64,000 nucleotides of DNA from JAFECT01 sp036501825 (GCA_036501825.1 DASXZP010000038.1:25977-89976); one strand, 5' to 3'; positions 53,076 to 63,783 are shown, numbered from the stretch's first letter. A program made the numbers and translations. The notes: generated by a model from the sequence alone, not told the origin.

Positions 53076-54676
53076 TTCACCCTCCTCATTTGCGACATGG
53101 CTTGCGGCGTGGGCTCCAGGTCGTTGTCGATCAGCGCGAGCTGGACCTGCCACAGGCGATTCTTCGGTTCGAACCTGACCAGCGCCTCGATCTCGGCGCG
53201 GGCGGCGAGCAGACGCTGGCGGGCCGCGGTTTCCTGGCCCATTTCGCGCTCGAGCAGCGCGCGCCCGCGCTGTTCGCCGATCCAATCGCGCTCGCGCGAG
53301 CGATCCTTCGGATCGGCCGCGCGGAGGCGGATCAGAATCGCCTCCTGCTTCAGGCGGTGCTCCAGCGCGTGGACGCGGTCGCCGTGGGCGTGATAGGCGT
53401 CCGCGAGCCAACCCTCATGACTGGCGATGTCGGCGTCGATCCCCTTCGGCGGCTTGGGGGCCGCGGCGGCGCGCTGCATGAAGTCGAGGGACGCGGCGCA
53501 GGCGCGCATCGCTTCATCCTTCTCGACCGGTTTTTCCAGCGCGTCCTCGCAGAGGTTGCCCTGGGCGTAGCCGGCCTCGCGCAGATAGATGCCGTTGTGC
53601 GGATCGATGGCGAGCAGCCGGTCGGCCAGGCCGGCATAGGCGCTGAACGAGGTTTTCGCCCGCTTGGGGTCACAGCCCTGGATGTCGATGGAGCCGACCC
53701 AGTATTCGCTCTGCGCCTGATCGAAGATGCGGTCCGGATCGTTCGGCTTTTTCGCCAGCAGCGCGGCGGTGGTGCGCCGCGCCTCCACGAAGTCCTTCAG
53801 CGCCGCGGGCCGGTCGCCGAGCAGTTCTTCGTCTTCGCCCATGGCGTGAAGCACGCGCGCGCGGCGCTCGAGCGACTGCGGGGGCAGGCGGCCCAGGTCC
53901 TGGCGTCCGTAATAGTCGTAGGCGCGCTTGTTCACCGTCGCCATCGCGTCAAGGCTGCCCACCGCGGTCAGCTTGGCGCGCAGGTCCGTCAGCATAAACT
54001 CGACCAGGCCTTCCGCCTCATTCCGCTGACGGTCCGCCTCGGCGCGGGCGTTGAGGGCGACAACGGTCATCGCGCCCATGGCTAACATGGCCGCCAGTGA
54101 AACCGCCGTGACGGCCGTCACGCGGCGAACCCGGCGCTGGGCGTCGCGCTGGACCAGTTCGTCGAGCCCCACACCGGCGACCCCGGCCACGAGCTTCAGC
54201 AGACCTGCGCGCGGTCCGTCGCCGCTGGCGCGGAAGTCCGCCGCCAGGGGTTCGCGCTCGACGCCGTCGGGACCGGCCCGCAGCAACGGCTCGGGGAAGG
54301 CTTCGGACGGCTCACCCGCCACTAACGCCGCCAGCACCGGCCGGTCGGGATAGAGGGCGCGGAACATCTCGATCTCGCGCGCCACCCAGGGCGAGGCCTT
54401 GGCGGAGGGCGAACACAGGACGATCAGGCTCGCCGACGCCGCGAGAGCGGCGCGGACCTGCGCGCTCAGGTCGTCGGCGGCGGGCAGCTCCTCGCGGTCG
54501 CGGAACACCGGCGTGATCTGCGCCGGCACGCGGCCCTGCGCGGTCTCACGCCCGACCAGGCGGCGCGGCAGGCGATAGGCTTCCAGGCGCCGGTGCAGGC
54601 TTCGCCCGAACGCCGCGTCTCGTCGCGAATAGCTGAGGAACGCCCGATAGTGCGGGCGCGCGTCGTCTCTGTCCAT
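53069..54676 (-). CDS. TIR-domain membrane protein with C-terminal TPR region
   Basis: 535 residues. TIR_2-type domain at about 9-115: RAFLSYSRRD (11-20), ITPVFRDREELP and SPWVAREIEMF, where W97-x3-E101 holds the likely catalytic glutamate of NAD-cleaving TIR domains. A Pro-rich linker, a basic stretch (RRVRRV) and one TM (about 187-208) follow; positive-inside predicts the TIR in the cytoplasm. After it come LVEFMLTDLRAKLTAVGSLD and helical TPR-like repeats to the end, probably periplasmic. First gene of a three-gene coupled operon. Related TIR-TM-TPR proteins occur in proteobacteria without a known role. NADase activity is inferred. Confidence 0.88.
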   Translation of the reverse strand: MDRDDARPHYRAFLSYSRRDAAFGRSLHRRLEAYRLPRRLVGRETAQGRVPAQITPVFRDREELPAADDLSAQVRAALAASASLIVLCSPSAKASPWVAREIEMFRALYPDRPVLAALVAGEPSEAFPEPLLRAGPDGVEREPLAADFRASGDGPRAGLLKLVAGVAGVGLDELVQRDAQRRVRRVTAVTAVSLAAMLAMGAMTVVALNARAEADRQRNEAEGLVEFMLTDLRAKLTAVGSLDAMATVNKRAYDYYGRQDLGRLPPQSLERRARVLHAMGEDEELLGDRPAALKDFVEARRTTAALLAKKPNDPDRIFDQAQSEYWVGSIDIQGCDPKRAKTSFSAYAGLADRLLAIDPHNGIYLREAGYAQGNLCEDALEKPVEKDEAMRACAASLDFMQRAAAAPKPPKGIDADIASHEGWLADAYHAHGDRVHALEHRLKQEAILIRLRAADPKDRSRERDWIGEQRGRALLEREMGQETAARQRLLAARAEIEALVRFEPKNRLWQVQLALIDNDLEPTPQAMSQMRRVKC

Positions 54677-54899
54677 CGCCGCTCCCCCAAGCGCAGCCGG
54701 AGAGACCCTGCCAGAACCCGCGCGCCGCCTCAACGCTCGCGTGCAGATGTGAAGTCTTCGCGACGGAGCGTGACGGCGGTCACGGGTGAACGCGCTTTAG
54801 TGGACTAGCTATCGAAGGGGGGCGCGTCCCAAGCCCGTCCCCGTTCCTCCGACCTGCGGTCGCGCCGCCTGTCCCGGCGCGGCCGCTCTTTCTTCTGCG
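54677..54899 (-). other. Upstream gap of the TIR operon
   Basis: Holds no gene. GCGCCG-N7-CGGCGC (about 54866-54886) can form a hairpin after the ABC-2 permease gene. A promoter for the TIR gene should be here but I see no convincing -35/-10 pair. Confidence 0.3.
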
Positions 54900-55676
54900 T
54901 CAGGCCTTCAGCCGGTAGCCGGTGGCGAAAATCCGCCAGACGATGAATATGCAGAAGGCGAGGAAGCCGCCGATGGCGGCGAGGCTCACGCCCACGTTCA
55001 CGTCGGTGATGCCGAAGAAGGCCCAGCGGAAGCCCGAGATCAGATAGACCACCGGGTCGAACAGAGCGACCTTCTTCCAGACGCCCGGCAGCATGGTGAT
55101 GGTGTAAAAACTGCCGCCCAGGAAGGTCAGCGGCTGTACGATCAACAGCGGCACCAGCTGCAGCTTCTCGAACCCGTCGGCCCAGATGCCGATGATGAAA
55201 CCGAACAGCGAGAAGGTGAACGAGGTCAGAAACAGGAACACCAGCATCCAGATCGGATGCATGATCGCGAGCGGCGCGGCGGTGAAATAGCGAAACCCGT
55301 AGGCGGTCGCCAAAATCACCAGGCCCAGAATGATCGACTTGGTCGCCGCCGCGCCCACATAGGCCAGCACGATCTCGACAAACGACACCGGCGCCGAAAG
55401 CAGCTCATAGATGGTGCCGACGAACTTCGGAAAATAGATGCCGAACGAGGCGTTGGAGATGCTCTGCGTCAGCAGCGACATCATGATCAGGCCCGGCACG
55501 ATGAAGTTGCCGTACGCGACGCCCTCGATCTCGGAGATGCGGCTGCCCAGCGCGGCGCCGAAGACGACGAAATAGAGCGCGGTGGACACTACGGGCGAGA
55601 CGATCGACTGCCACATCGTACGCCACGTGCGGTGCATTTCGAACAGGTAGATGGCGCGGACGGCGTAGAGGTTCAT
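54900..55676 (-). CDS. ABC-2 type export permease
   Basis: 258 residues, six TMs. The short amphipathic start (AVRAIYLFEMHRTWRTMWQSIVSP, described by its key Glu and Arg) and the YGNFIVPGLIMMSLLTQSISNASFGIY core (key FIVPGL) match the YadH/ABC-2 family, as does GGSFYTITMLPGVWKKV before the last helices. Works with the ATPase gene 10 bp upstream. YadGH-like systems have no proven substrate. Confidence 0.92.
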   Translation of the reverse strand: MNLYAVRAIYLFEMHRTWRTMWQSIVSPVVSTALYFVVFGAALGSRISEIEGVAYGNFIVPGLIMMSLLTQSISNASFGIYFPKFVGTIYELLSAPVSFVEIVLAYVGAAATKSIILGLVILATAYGFRYFTAAPLAIMHPIWMLVFLFLTSFTFSLFGFIIGIWADGFEKLQLVPLLIVQPLTFLGGSFYTITMLPGVWKKVALFDPVVYLISGFRWAFFGITDVNVGVSLAAIGGFLAFCIFIVWRIFATGYRLKA

Positions 55677-55686
55677 GGCGTCTCTC

Positions 55687-56628
55687 TCAGCGGAACGCGC
55701 CGGCGCGTTGTTTCACCAGGTCGACGAAGATCTGCTCCAGCGAGCTCTGGTCCGTCGACAGGTCCTTCAGGCGCACGCCCGCGTCGCTCAAGGCCTTCAT
55801 CAGGGTGGCGATGCCGGTGCGCTCGGCCTTGGTGTCGTAGGTGAAGGTGAGCTCCAGGCCGTTGTCGGACAGGGTCAGGCCGTAATCCTTCAGCGCCTCG
55901 GGGATTGCCCTGAGCGGCTCGGCCAGCTGCAGCTTCAGGTGCTTCTTGCCGAGCTTGTGCATCAGCTCGGCCTTTTCCTCGACCAGGATGATCTCGCCCT
56001 TGGAGATCACGCCCACCCGGTCGGCCATCTCCTCGGCCTCTTCGATGTAGTGGGTGGTCAGGATGATGGTCACCCCGTCGGCGCGCAGCTGGCGCACCAC
56101 CTCCCACATGTCACGGCGCAGTTCGACGTCGACGCCGGCGGTGGGTTCGTCGAGGAACAGGATCTCCGGCTCATGCGACAGCGCCTTGGCGATCATCACC
56201 CGGCGCTTCATGCCGCCGGACAGGGTGCGCAGCTGGTTGTCCTTCTTGTCCCACAGCGACAGCGACTTCAGCGTCTTTTCGATGTGGGCGGGGTTCGACG
56301 GCTTGCCGAACAGGCCGCGCGAGAACGAGGTGGTGTTCCACACCGTCTCGAAGGCGTCGGTGGTCAGCTCCTGCGGCACCAGGCCGATGCGCGAGCGCGC
56401 CTGACGAAACTGTTTGACGATGTCGAATCCGGCCGCCTTCACCGTGCCCTGCGACGGGTTCACGATGCCGCAGATGATCGAGATCAGGGTGGTCTTGCCG
56501 GCCCCGTTCGGGCCCAGCAGGGCGAAAATCTCCCCCTTCTCGATCTCCAGATTGATGTCCTTCAGCGCCTGGAATCCCCCGCGATAGGTCTTGTCCAGGT
56601 GCGATACGGAAATGACGGGCTCGGCCAT
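55687..56628 (-). CDS. ABC-2 exporter ATP-binding subunit (YadG-like)
   Basis: 313 residues. Walker A GPNGAGKTT, Q-loop GLVPQELTTDAFETVW, signature LSGGMKRRVMIAKAL, Walker B ILFLDEPTAGVD and switch His (LTTHYIEEAEEM). A C-terminal domain (about 225-313) follows. The ATG 12 codons inside the longest frame is used since AEPVISVSHLDKTY is the normal family start. Head of a two-gene operon. Confidence 0.93.
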   Translation of the reverse strand: MAEPVISVSHLDKTYRGGFQALKDINLEIEKGEIFALLGPNGAGKTTLISIICGIVNPSQGTVKAAGFDIVKQFRQARSRIGLVPQELTTDAFETVWNTTSFSRGLFGKPSNPAHIEKTLKSLSLWDKKDNQLRTLSGGMKRRVMIAKALSHEPEILFLDEPTAGVDVELRRDMWEVVRQLRADGVTIILTTHYIEEAEEMADRVGVISKGEIILVEEKAELMHKLGKKHLKLQLAEPLRAIPEALKDYGLTLSDNGLELTFTYDTKAERTGIATLMKALSDAGVRLKDLSTDQSSLEQIFVDLVKQRAGAFR

Positions 56629-56748
56629 GGGAGCGCTGTTATGCGGCCGGGCCGGTAAGGGCAAGGCTTGAAGTCGCGGGCGCCTTTCCTATGCCGCGGG
56701 CGTCGAAAGACGGCGCGGGCCGCTCGCGCTCGTGCCACGAAGTGCTAC

Positions 56749-57762
56749 ATGCCGCTGATGCCCCCGTCGTCCGAGACCACCGTTCCGGCGCCCGACCGCT
56801 ACGCCCTGGTCAAGACCTGGGGTTTGCGGGCCCTGGCGGTGATTCTGCTGTGCGCGGCGGGGTGGGTGATCTGGCGCCAGCTTCACCACCTGTCCTGGCA
56901 TGAGCTGAAGCACGCCTTCGCCGCCTGGGGGCCGTGGCGGATCGCGGCCAGCGTCGCGGCGGTGGTCGCGAGCTATCTCTCGCTGGCGATCAACGAGTGG
57001 GCGGGCCTGCGCTGGGCCGGCGCGCGCGTGCCGCCGCTGACCACCCTGCTGGGGTCGTTCTGCCTGAACGCCTTTGCGCACAGTCTGGGAACGGCGGTGG
57101 TTGTGGGCGCCGCCGTCCGCCTCAAGGTCTACGCCGCGCACCGCGTCACCCTGGCCGAGATCGTCAAGGTCACCGCCTTCACCAACGTGTCGTTCAGCCT
57201 GGGGATGGCGGGCATCGCCGGTTTCGGCCTGCTCGCGACGCCGGCGTGGCGGCTGCACGCGGTGCACATGCCGCTCGAGCTCGCCCGCGTTTTGGGCATC
57301 GTGTTCCTGCTCGCTATCCCCGCCTATGTGATCCTGTGCGCGTCGGTGCGCGGCGTGCTCAGCCTGCTCGGGCACAAGTTCTTTCTGCCGACCTGGAAGT
57401 GGGCGCTCGCGCAAGTGGTCATCGGCGTGGTCGACAACATTCTGACCGTGCTGATCCCGTGGGTGCTGTTGCCGAGCGGCCTGATCGGCTTCGGCCCCTT
57501 CACCGGCGCCTTCGCCGTCGCCACCGTCACCGGCGTCGTCTCCAGCGTCCCCGGCGGCGCCGGCGTCTTCGAAAGCGTGCTGCTGACCCTGCTCCCGCAC
57601 GTCGACCGCGCACCCCTGGCCGCCGCGTTCGTAGGCTACCGCCTCTTCTACTTCCTCATCCCGCTGGGCATGGCGGGGTTGATGCTGGCTGTCATGGGCC
57701 GCGGGACGCGCCAACAAAGCGAGTCCACGGACCACACGGAAAGCACGGAAACAGAAGGATGA
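56749..57762 (+). CDS. Lysylphosphatidylglycerol synthase TM-region (UPF0104) family membrane protein
   Basis: 337 residues, about eight TMs. LSLAINEWAGLRWAG, LGSFCLNAFAHSLG and PGGAGVFESVLL are characteristic of the flippase-like TM domain of MprF; the synthase domain is absent. Stand-alone members are thought to flip or handle lipids. The final dozen or so residues (QQSESTDHTESTETEG) come from a repeat element that begins inside the gene, so the native C-terminus was probably different or shorter. ATG chosen by the onset of similarity. Confidence 0.88.
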   Translation: MPLMPPSSETTVPAPDRYALVKTWGLRALAVILLCAAGWVIWRQLHHLSWHELKHAFAAWGPWRIAASVAAVVASYLSLAINEWAGLRWAGARVPPLTTLLGSFCLNAFAHSLGTAVVVGAAVRLKVYAAHRVTLAEIVKVTAFTNVSFSLGMAGIAGFGLLATPAWRLHAVHMPLELARVLGIVFLLAIPAYVILCASVRGVLSLLGHKFFLPTWKWALAQVVIGVVDNILTVLIPWVLLPSGLIGFGPFTGAFAVATVTGVVSSVPGGAGVFESVLLTLLPHVDRAPLAAAFVGYRLFYFLIPLGMAGLMLAVMGRGTRQQSESTDHTESTETEG

Positions 57763-58000
57763 ACCACGAAGCGCACTAAGCGCACCAAGACGGGGTGTGA
57801 CCGCCAAGCTGTGAAAGCGACCGCGCTCTGCGCGGTCCTCGATACGTTGGGGCGCCCGCGTGGAATGCTTGAACAATCTTCGTGCGCTTAGTGCGCTTCG
57901 TGGTTCACGTTTCTTCTTTCCGTGCTTTGCGTGCTTTCCGTGCTTTGCGTGCTTTGCGTGCTTTCCGTGCTTTCCGTGCTTTCCGTGTGGTCCGTGGACT
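57722..58000. repeat. 279-bp inverted repeat with a 9-bp tandem core
   Basis: Outer arms of 27 bp (57722-57748 and 57974-58000, both reading AGTCCACGGACCACACGGAA outward) and inner arms of 25 bp (57761-57785 and 57882-57906, GAACCACGAAGCGCACTAAG...) are perfect complements. Between the right-hand arms lie seven tandem copies of CGTGCTTTS (57921-57983). The left arm starts inside the UPF0104 coding region and supplies its last codons. Similar CACGGAAAGCACGG / CACGAAGCGCAC sequences are seen as dispersed repeats in other bacteria (general knowledge). Confidence 0.9.
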
Positions 58001-58012
58001 CTCTTCTCTTCC

Positions 58013-58552
58013 CTACCGCGCGACCTTCCAGCCGTCGTCCTTGCCGATCCAGATCACGTGCTGGGTCAGATCCGGACGCGCCACGCCGTTCATGGTCGCT
58101 TCGGCGCGGAAGCCGTCGCCGTCCGGGGTGAAGGTGGTGCACACCAGCGAGCGGTCGACGCTCGCCCAGCCGCTGACCACCGCCTGGCGCAGGTGATCGG
58201 TGGTCGCGTCGTCGGCCGGGGCGCCGTTGATGGTGAACTTGGCCTCGACGATGTCCTCGACGCGGATCGGGCTGCACACCGCGCCGTCCTTCAGCGCGGC
58301 GGCCTTGTCGACGGTCATCACCACCGCCGCATCCTTCGACGGCAGGGCCAGGGCGAGGTGGTTGGTCAGAAAGCCCTTCTCGTCCCAGCCGTACCAGGCG
58401 ATCGAGACACAGGTCTTGGCCTCGGCGTTGGGGTTGAAGCACTGGCCCCGGCCTTCGCGCGCCGGCGCCAGCGGCCCGTCGTCCGCCAGGGCGGGCAGCG
58501 CGGAAACTGCAAGCAGGCCAAGGGCGGCCGAAACAGCGAGCACGGTCTTCAT
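58013..58552 (-). CDS. Hypothetical exported protein
   Basis: 179 residues. Signal peptide (KTVLAVSAALGLLAVSALPALA-DD). The mature domain has four cysteines (QCFNPNAEAKTCVSIAWYG, VCSPI, LVCTTF) and an alternating strand pattern. No recognised family. It ends 12 bp from the inverted-repeat element. Convergent with the UPF0104 gene and divergent from the Gre-like gene. Confidence 0.75.
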   Translation of the reverse strand: MKTVLAVSAALGLLAVSALPALADDGPLAPAREGRGQCFNPNAEAKTCVSIAWYGWDEKGFLTNHLALALPSKDAAVVMTVDKAAALKDGAVCSPIRVEDIVEAKFTINGAPADDATTDHLRQAVVSGWASVDRSLVCTTFTPDGDGFRAEATMNGVARPDLTQHVIWIGKDDGWKVAR

Positions 58553-58668
58553 GGAGCGCTCCCGAACCTAAGGTTCCCCAGCATCCTAGCCTGACGGCCC
58601 CGAGTCTAGCGCTCCGTCGGCCGGAAACCCGGCGCCCATTCCGCCGCAATCGGCGTTATGCTGTTTAG

Positions 58669-59148
58669 ATGAGTGTCGCCTTCACCAAGGAAACCGACGT
58701 CGAGGCCCACGCCGCCGACCTGCCGGACCGCCCGATTTCGCCGCACCCGAACCTGGTCACCACCGAGGGACTGGCGGCGCTGGACGCCGAGCTGGAAAAA
58801 GCCCGCGCCGATTACACCGCCGCGCGCACCGGCGAAAACCTCCAGGCCGACCGCACCGCGCTGGCCCGCGCCGTGCGTGACCTGCGCTACTGGCAGGTGC
58901 GGCGCGCCTCGGCCCAACTGACCGACCGCGACCCGTCCAAGCCCGGCGTCCAGTTCGGCGACCGCGTCGGCATCGAACGCGAAGACGGCCGCCGCCAATC
59001 CTTCCGCATCGTCGGCGAAGACGAAGCCGACCCGAAAGCGGGATCGGTGTCCTGGGTCTCGCCGCTGGCCCAGGCGTTGCTGGGCAAGACGGTCGGCGAC
59101 GTGGCGATGGTCGCCGGCGCCGAGGTGGAGTTGGTCTCGCTGAACTGA
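58669..59148 (+). CDS. GreA/GreB-family transcription elongation factor-like protein
   Basis: 159 residues. N-terminal coiled coil (VTTEGLAALDAELEKARADY) and C-terminal FKBP-like domain (VQFGDRVGIEREDGRRQSFRIVGEDEADPKAGSVSWVSP split into two motifs, then LLGKTVGDVA). This ordering is that of GreB-type cleavage factors, which rescue backtracked RNA polymerase. The hairpin tip lacks the clear DxxE/EAR acidic pair of GreA, so it may be a Gre paralogue such as Rnk or Gfh type rather than a bona fide cleavage factor. Confidence 0.85.
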   Translation: MSVAFTKETDVEAHAADLPDRPISPHPNLVTTEGLAALDAELEKARADYTAARTGENLQADRTALARAVRDLRYWQVRRASAQLTDRDPSKPGVQFGDRVGIEREDGRRQSFRIVGEDEADPKAGSVSWVSPLAQALLGKTVGDVAMVAGAEVELVSLN

Positions 59149-59209
59149 GTGCTTGCGCAACCGAAGCGAGTTCGCGCACTGTGCCTCCAGGACGACTGGG
59201 GAGGCGGCC

Positions 59210-59650
59210 TTGGCGGAAGCGGACAATCCCAGAGGATTCAGCTTCGTCGGTCGAGCTTCGCGGCTGCGCTACTGGATTTGTATGGTGGTTTACATCGCGA
59301 TCTTTGTCGCGGTAGCGACCATCGCCGTGATGGCCGGCCTTCCGATGTTCGCGGTCCAGCTCGCGCTGCCACCCGTCTGGATTCTTCTTATCGCCGTGCC
59401 TCGACTGCACGATTTCGGGCGCAGCGGGTGGTGGGCCCTTACGCCGTTCGCATTCGGCTTCTTCGTGGGTTTGGGATCAGTCCTCGCCGGAGTGGAGGAA
59501 ACGCCTGAGGCTGCCATGATCAAGAACGCGGTTATCTCCGTCGTCTCGTTGGTTATTACGCTTGTAATTGGCGTGATTCCCGGAACCCGCGGCGACAACA
59601 TGTTCGGTCCCCAACCCGGCAAGCGCTCATCCGCCGAAGCATTCGGCTGA
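59210..59650 (+). CDS. DUF805 membrane protein
   Basis: 146 residues. FSFVGRASRLRYW is the classic DUF805 entry (F-x-G-R-x-x-R-x-x-Y/F-W), VPRLHDFGRSGWWAL the second (R-x-H-D-x-x-x-S-G-W), with four TMs and a GDNMFGP tail. Function unknown. TTG start with GGGGAGG seven bases upstream is chosen over an earlier TTG with no such site. Confidence 0.88.
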   Translation: MAEADNPRGFSFVGRASRLRYWICMVVYIAIFVAVATIAVMAGLPMFAVQLALPPVWILLIAVPRLHDFGRSGWWALTPFAFGFFVGLGSVLAGVEETPEAAMIKNAVISVVSLVITLVIGVIPGTRGDNMFGPQPGKRSSAEAFG

Positions 59651-59815
59651 GCATCGTACCCGTCGAGCGGTCCTCCGCTTCGGGCAGGGCGGTCGCCATA
59701 CGACGAGCAAGCTTCGGCGCAATCATGACAAAAGCCTCATACCCCGTTGCTGGCGCGCGGCCGAGAGTCTCCGTAGTCTGTGCGCGAGCCAACGCCGTTT
59801 CCCGGAGCCTCCCGC

Positions 59816-60709
59816 GTGCCCCCCGTCGCCACCCCCGTCTCCCGCGCCGTCCTGATCGCCGCCCTCTGTCTGGCGGCCGCCGCCTGCCACCGCTCGCGTG
59901 ACGAGCGGCCCAAGGGCGAGATCACAACCGCCACGGCCCCGGCCGGCGACAACGCCACGGCCCCGGTGCTGGTCCCGGGCCTCACCTGCAACCCGGATGG
60001 CTTTCTGACCGAGACCGCCAACCCGGGCGTGGCCCACATCACCGCCGCTGAAGTCCACTTCATCACCGACCACGGCGACGGCTGTCCTTCCGACGGACCG
60101 GCCTGCCAGGCCAAGGCCTATGTGATGAAGGGCGACACGGTGATGACCGGCGTCGCCAACGGCCCCTATGTCTGCGCCTTCTTCCCGGGCAAGGGCGGCG
60201 GCAGCGCCGGCTGGGTGAAGCCCAGCGACATCGCCGAAGCCGCGGTCGCCGCCCAGCCGCCGCTCGAAACCTGGGCCGGCGCCTGGCGCCTGGGCGACGC
60301 GGTGATCAACCTCAAGGTCAACGACAACGCCCTGGTCGCCGACGGAACCGCCCCGGTCCCCGGCGGCGCGGCCCTCGTTACGCCCAAGCCCGCAGCCCCC
60401 GCGCCCGACGCGACCGCCCAGGCCGCAGCCCCCGCCGCCACGCCGGCCCCGCCGCCCGCCGGCAAGATGAGCGGCGTCGCCCAGCCCGTCGGCGACTCCG
60501 TCGAGTTCGCCGCCGCCGATCCCAACGGCTGCCGCGTCGACCTGCGCCTCATCGGCCCGTTCCTGACGGCCAAGGACAACGGCCAGTGCGGCGGCGGCGC
60601 CCGCTTCGCCGGCGTCTTCCGCAAACTGGGGGCAGGGGCCGGCGCGGCCGGCGGCCCGGGTAAGGCTGCGACGTCCAAGTCGAACCCGAACAAGAACGTC
60701 TTCTACTGA
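59816..60709 (+). CDS. Hypothetical lipoprotein with SH3-like and Ala/Pro-rich segments
   Basis: 297 residues. GTG start with GGAG eight bases upstream; lipobox LAAAAC at about residue 20. The part VHFITDHGDGCPSD...GPYVCAFFPGKGGGSAGWV (two pieces, about 80-140) resembles a bacterial SH3-like fold. A Pro/Ala-rich linker follows, then a second small domain with DPNGCRVDLRLIG and NGQCGGGARFAGVF. Envelope protein of unknown role. The next gene starts 9 bp after the stop, so the two may be co-expressed. Confidence 0.75.
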   Translation: MPPVATPVSRAVLIAALCLAAAACHRSRDERPKGEITTATAPAGDNATAPVLVPGLTCNPDGFLTETANPGVAHITAAEVHFITDHGDGCPSDGPACQAKAYVMKGDTVMTGVANGPYVCAFFPGKGGGSAGWVKPSDIAEAAVAAQPPLETWAGAWRLGDAVINLKVNDNALVADGTAPVPGGAALVTPKPAAPAPDATAQAAAPAATPAPPPAGKMSGVAQPVGDSVEFAAADPNGCRVDLRLIGPFLTAKDNGQCGGGARFAGVFRKLGAGAGAAGGPGKAATSKSNPNKNVFY

Positions 60710-60718
60710 GGCCATGAC

Positions 60719-61414
60719 GTGAGCCCCGAGCTCGAATGTGCGATCGACGCGGTCTACGCCGCGTTCGCCGCGCCTAAGCCGCGCGTCATCGAGGGCTGTC
60801 CGTGCTGTAGCGACAAGCGCAACACCGACATCCTGCTCAGCAAGCCGCTGCGTGAACTGACGGGTGAGGATCTGTGGCCTTACGTTTCAGGCGTGTTTCT
60901 GACCATCGGGGACATGCGGGACTATCGCTATCTGCTGCCGCGCATTTTCGAGATTGCGATCGTCGACCCGGGTTCGTGTCCCAACATCGAGATCGTCCTC
61001 GGTAAGTTGAAGTTGGCGACCTGGAGGTCGTGGTCGGCTGGCGAGAGGACCAGCATCGAGACGTTGTTGGACGCGTGGTTCGACGCGGTGCTGGCGCAAG
61101 CCGAGCAGACCGCTCAGGCCGTGGCCGAGGGCGACGTTGAGGCCAGTTACACCTTCGAAGCGTCCCGCCACCTGGACGAACTTATCTGCGGATTCAGCCA
61201 GGCGGGGATGGACCTCACGCCGTTCCTCGATCGGCTGCGTGCGCCGCGCTACGCCGGCGTCGTCGAGGATTGGCGCGCCCTGAACACCTGCGGCAAGACG
61301 GGACTGCTGAAGTTGTCCAACCCGTTCTGGAGCGACCTCGCACAGGTCTGGAGTGAAAACCCACAGGCCCCGGGGCCCGTGCTCGACTTTCTGGAAACGA
61401 CCTCTGCCCGCTGA
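60719..61414 (+). CDS. Hypothetical conserved cytoplasmic protein with CPCCS motif
   Basis: 231 residues. EGCPCCSDKRNTDILLSKPLR near the N-terminus (CxCC) then PRIFEIAIVDPG and VLGKLKLATWRSWSAGERTSI; helical, acidic, no signal or TM. I recall similar unnamed bacterial proteins with the same CPCC...LLSKPLRELT opening, but no assigned function. GTG start 9 bp after the preceding gene; weak ribosome-binding region. Confidence 0.75.
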   Translation: MSPELECAIDAVYAAFAAPKPRVIEGCPCCSDKRNTDILLSKPLRELTGEDLWPYVSGVFLTIGDMRDYRYLLPRIFEIAIVDPGSCPNIEIVLGKLKLATWRSWSAGERTSIETLLDAWFDAVLAQAEQTAQAVAEGDVEASYTFEASRHLDELICGFSQAGMDLTPFLDRLRAPRYAGVVEDWRALNTCGKTGLLKLSNPFWSDLAQVWSENPQAPGPVLDFLETTSAR

Positions 61415-61488
61415 TCCGGAGACGGCGCGCGACGCCGGCCGCGATCCGCGCTACACCCGCGCGCCATCCTCACCGCTCCGGAGCCTCC

Positions 61489-61995
61489 ATGACCCTGTCC
61501 ATGTCGCAAGCGTCCGCCTCCGTCTTCGTGCACGGCCTGACCGGCCTCAAGGGCGTGCTCGCGAAGGCGCGCGCCCATGCCGAGGCCAAGGGCTTCGATC
61601 CCTCGGCGCTGCTGCAGGCGCGCCTGTATCCCGACATGTTCCCCCTGACCCGCCAGGTGCAGATCGCCGCCGACTTCGCCAAGGGCGCCAGCGCGCGCCT
61701 CTCCGGCGCCGAACCGCCGGCGTGGGAGGACAAGGAAGCGACCTTCGAAGAACTCGAAGCCCGCGTCGAGCGCACCATCGCCTTCATCAAGGCCATCGAC
61801 CCCAAATCCATCGACGGCTCCGAAGACCGCGAAATCAGCCTCACCCGCCGCGGCGAAACCACCGTGGTCAAGGGCCAGCCCTACCTGCTGGAACAAGCCC
61901 TCCCGAACTTCTGGTTCCACGTCACCACCGCCTACGCCATCCTGCGCCATAACGGCGTCGAGGTCGGGAAGCGCGACTTCCTCGCGATGAGCTAA
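61489..61995 (+). CDS. DUF1993 family protein
   Basis: 168 residues. SMSQASASVFVHGLTGLKGVLAKA starts the four-helix bundle related to DinB; RLYPDMFPLTRQVQIAADFAKG (key YPDMFPL) and FWFHVTTAYAILRHNGVEVGKRDFL (key FHxxTAYxILRHNGV) define DUF1993. Function unknown, possibly metal-dependent. Independent gene upstream of ettA. Confidence 0.9.
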   Translation: MTLSMSQASASVFVHGLTGLKGVLAKARAHAEAKGFDPSALLQARLYPDMFPLTRQVQIAADFAKGASARLSGAEPPAWEDKEATFEELEARVERTIAFIKAIDPKSIDGSEDREISLTRRGETTVVKGQPYLLEQALPNFWFHVTTAYAILRHNGVEVGKRDFLAMS

Positions 61996-62115
61996 CGCCC
62001 CGGTTTGGGTTGGGGGTTTCGGGCGCCCCCTTCCCCTAGACCCCTCGCATCGCTAAATCCCTCCGTCCCCCGTTACCCCCGCCGTAACGCCACCCCAGCC
62101 CGTGAGCGCACCTCC

Positions 62116-63783
<1,668 letters not shown>

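Noticed and set aside
57921..57983. Seven short tandem units considered as a CRISPR-like array
   Set aside because: Units are 9 bp with no spacers between them, and there are no cas genes; it is a simple tandem repeat.
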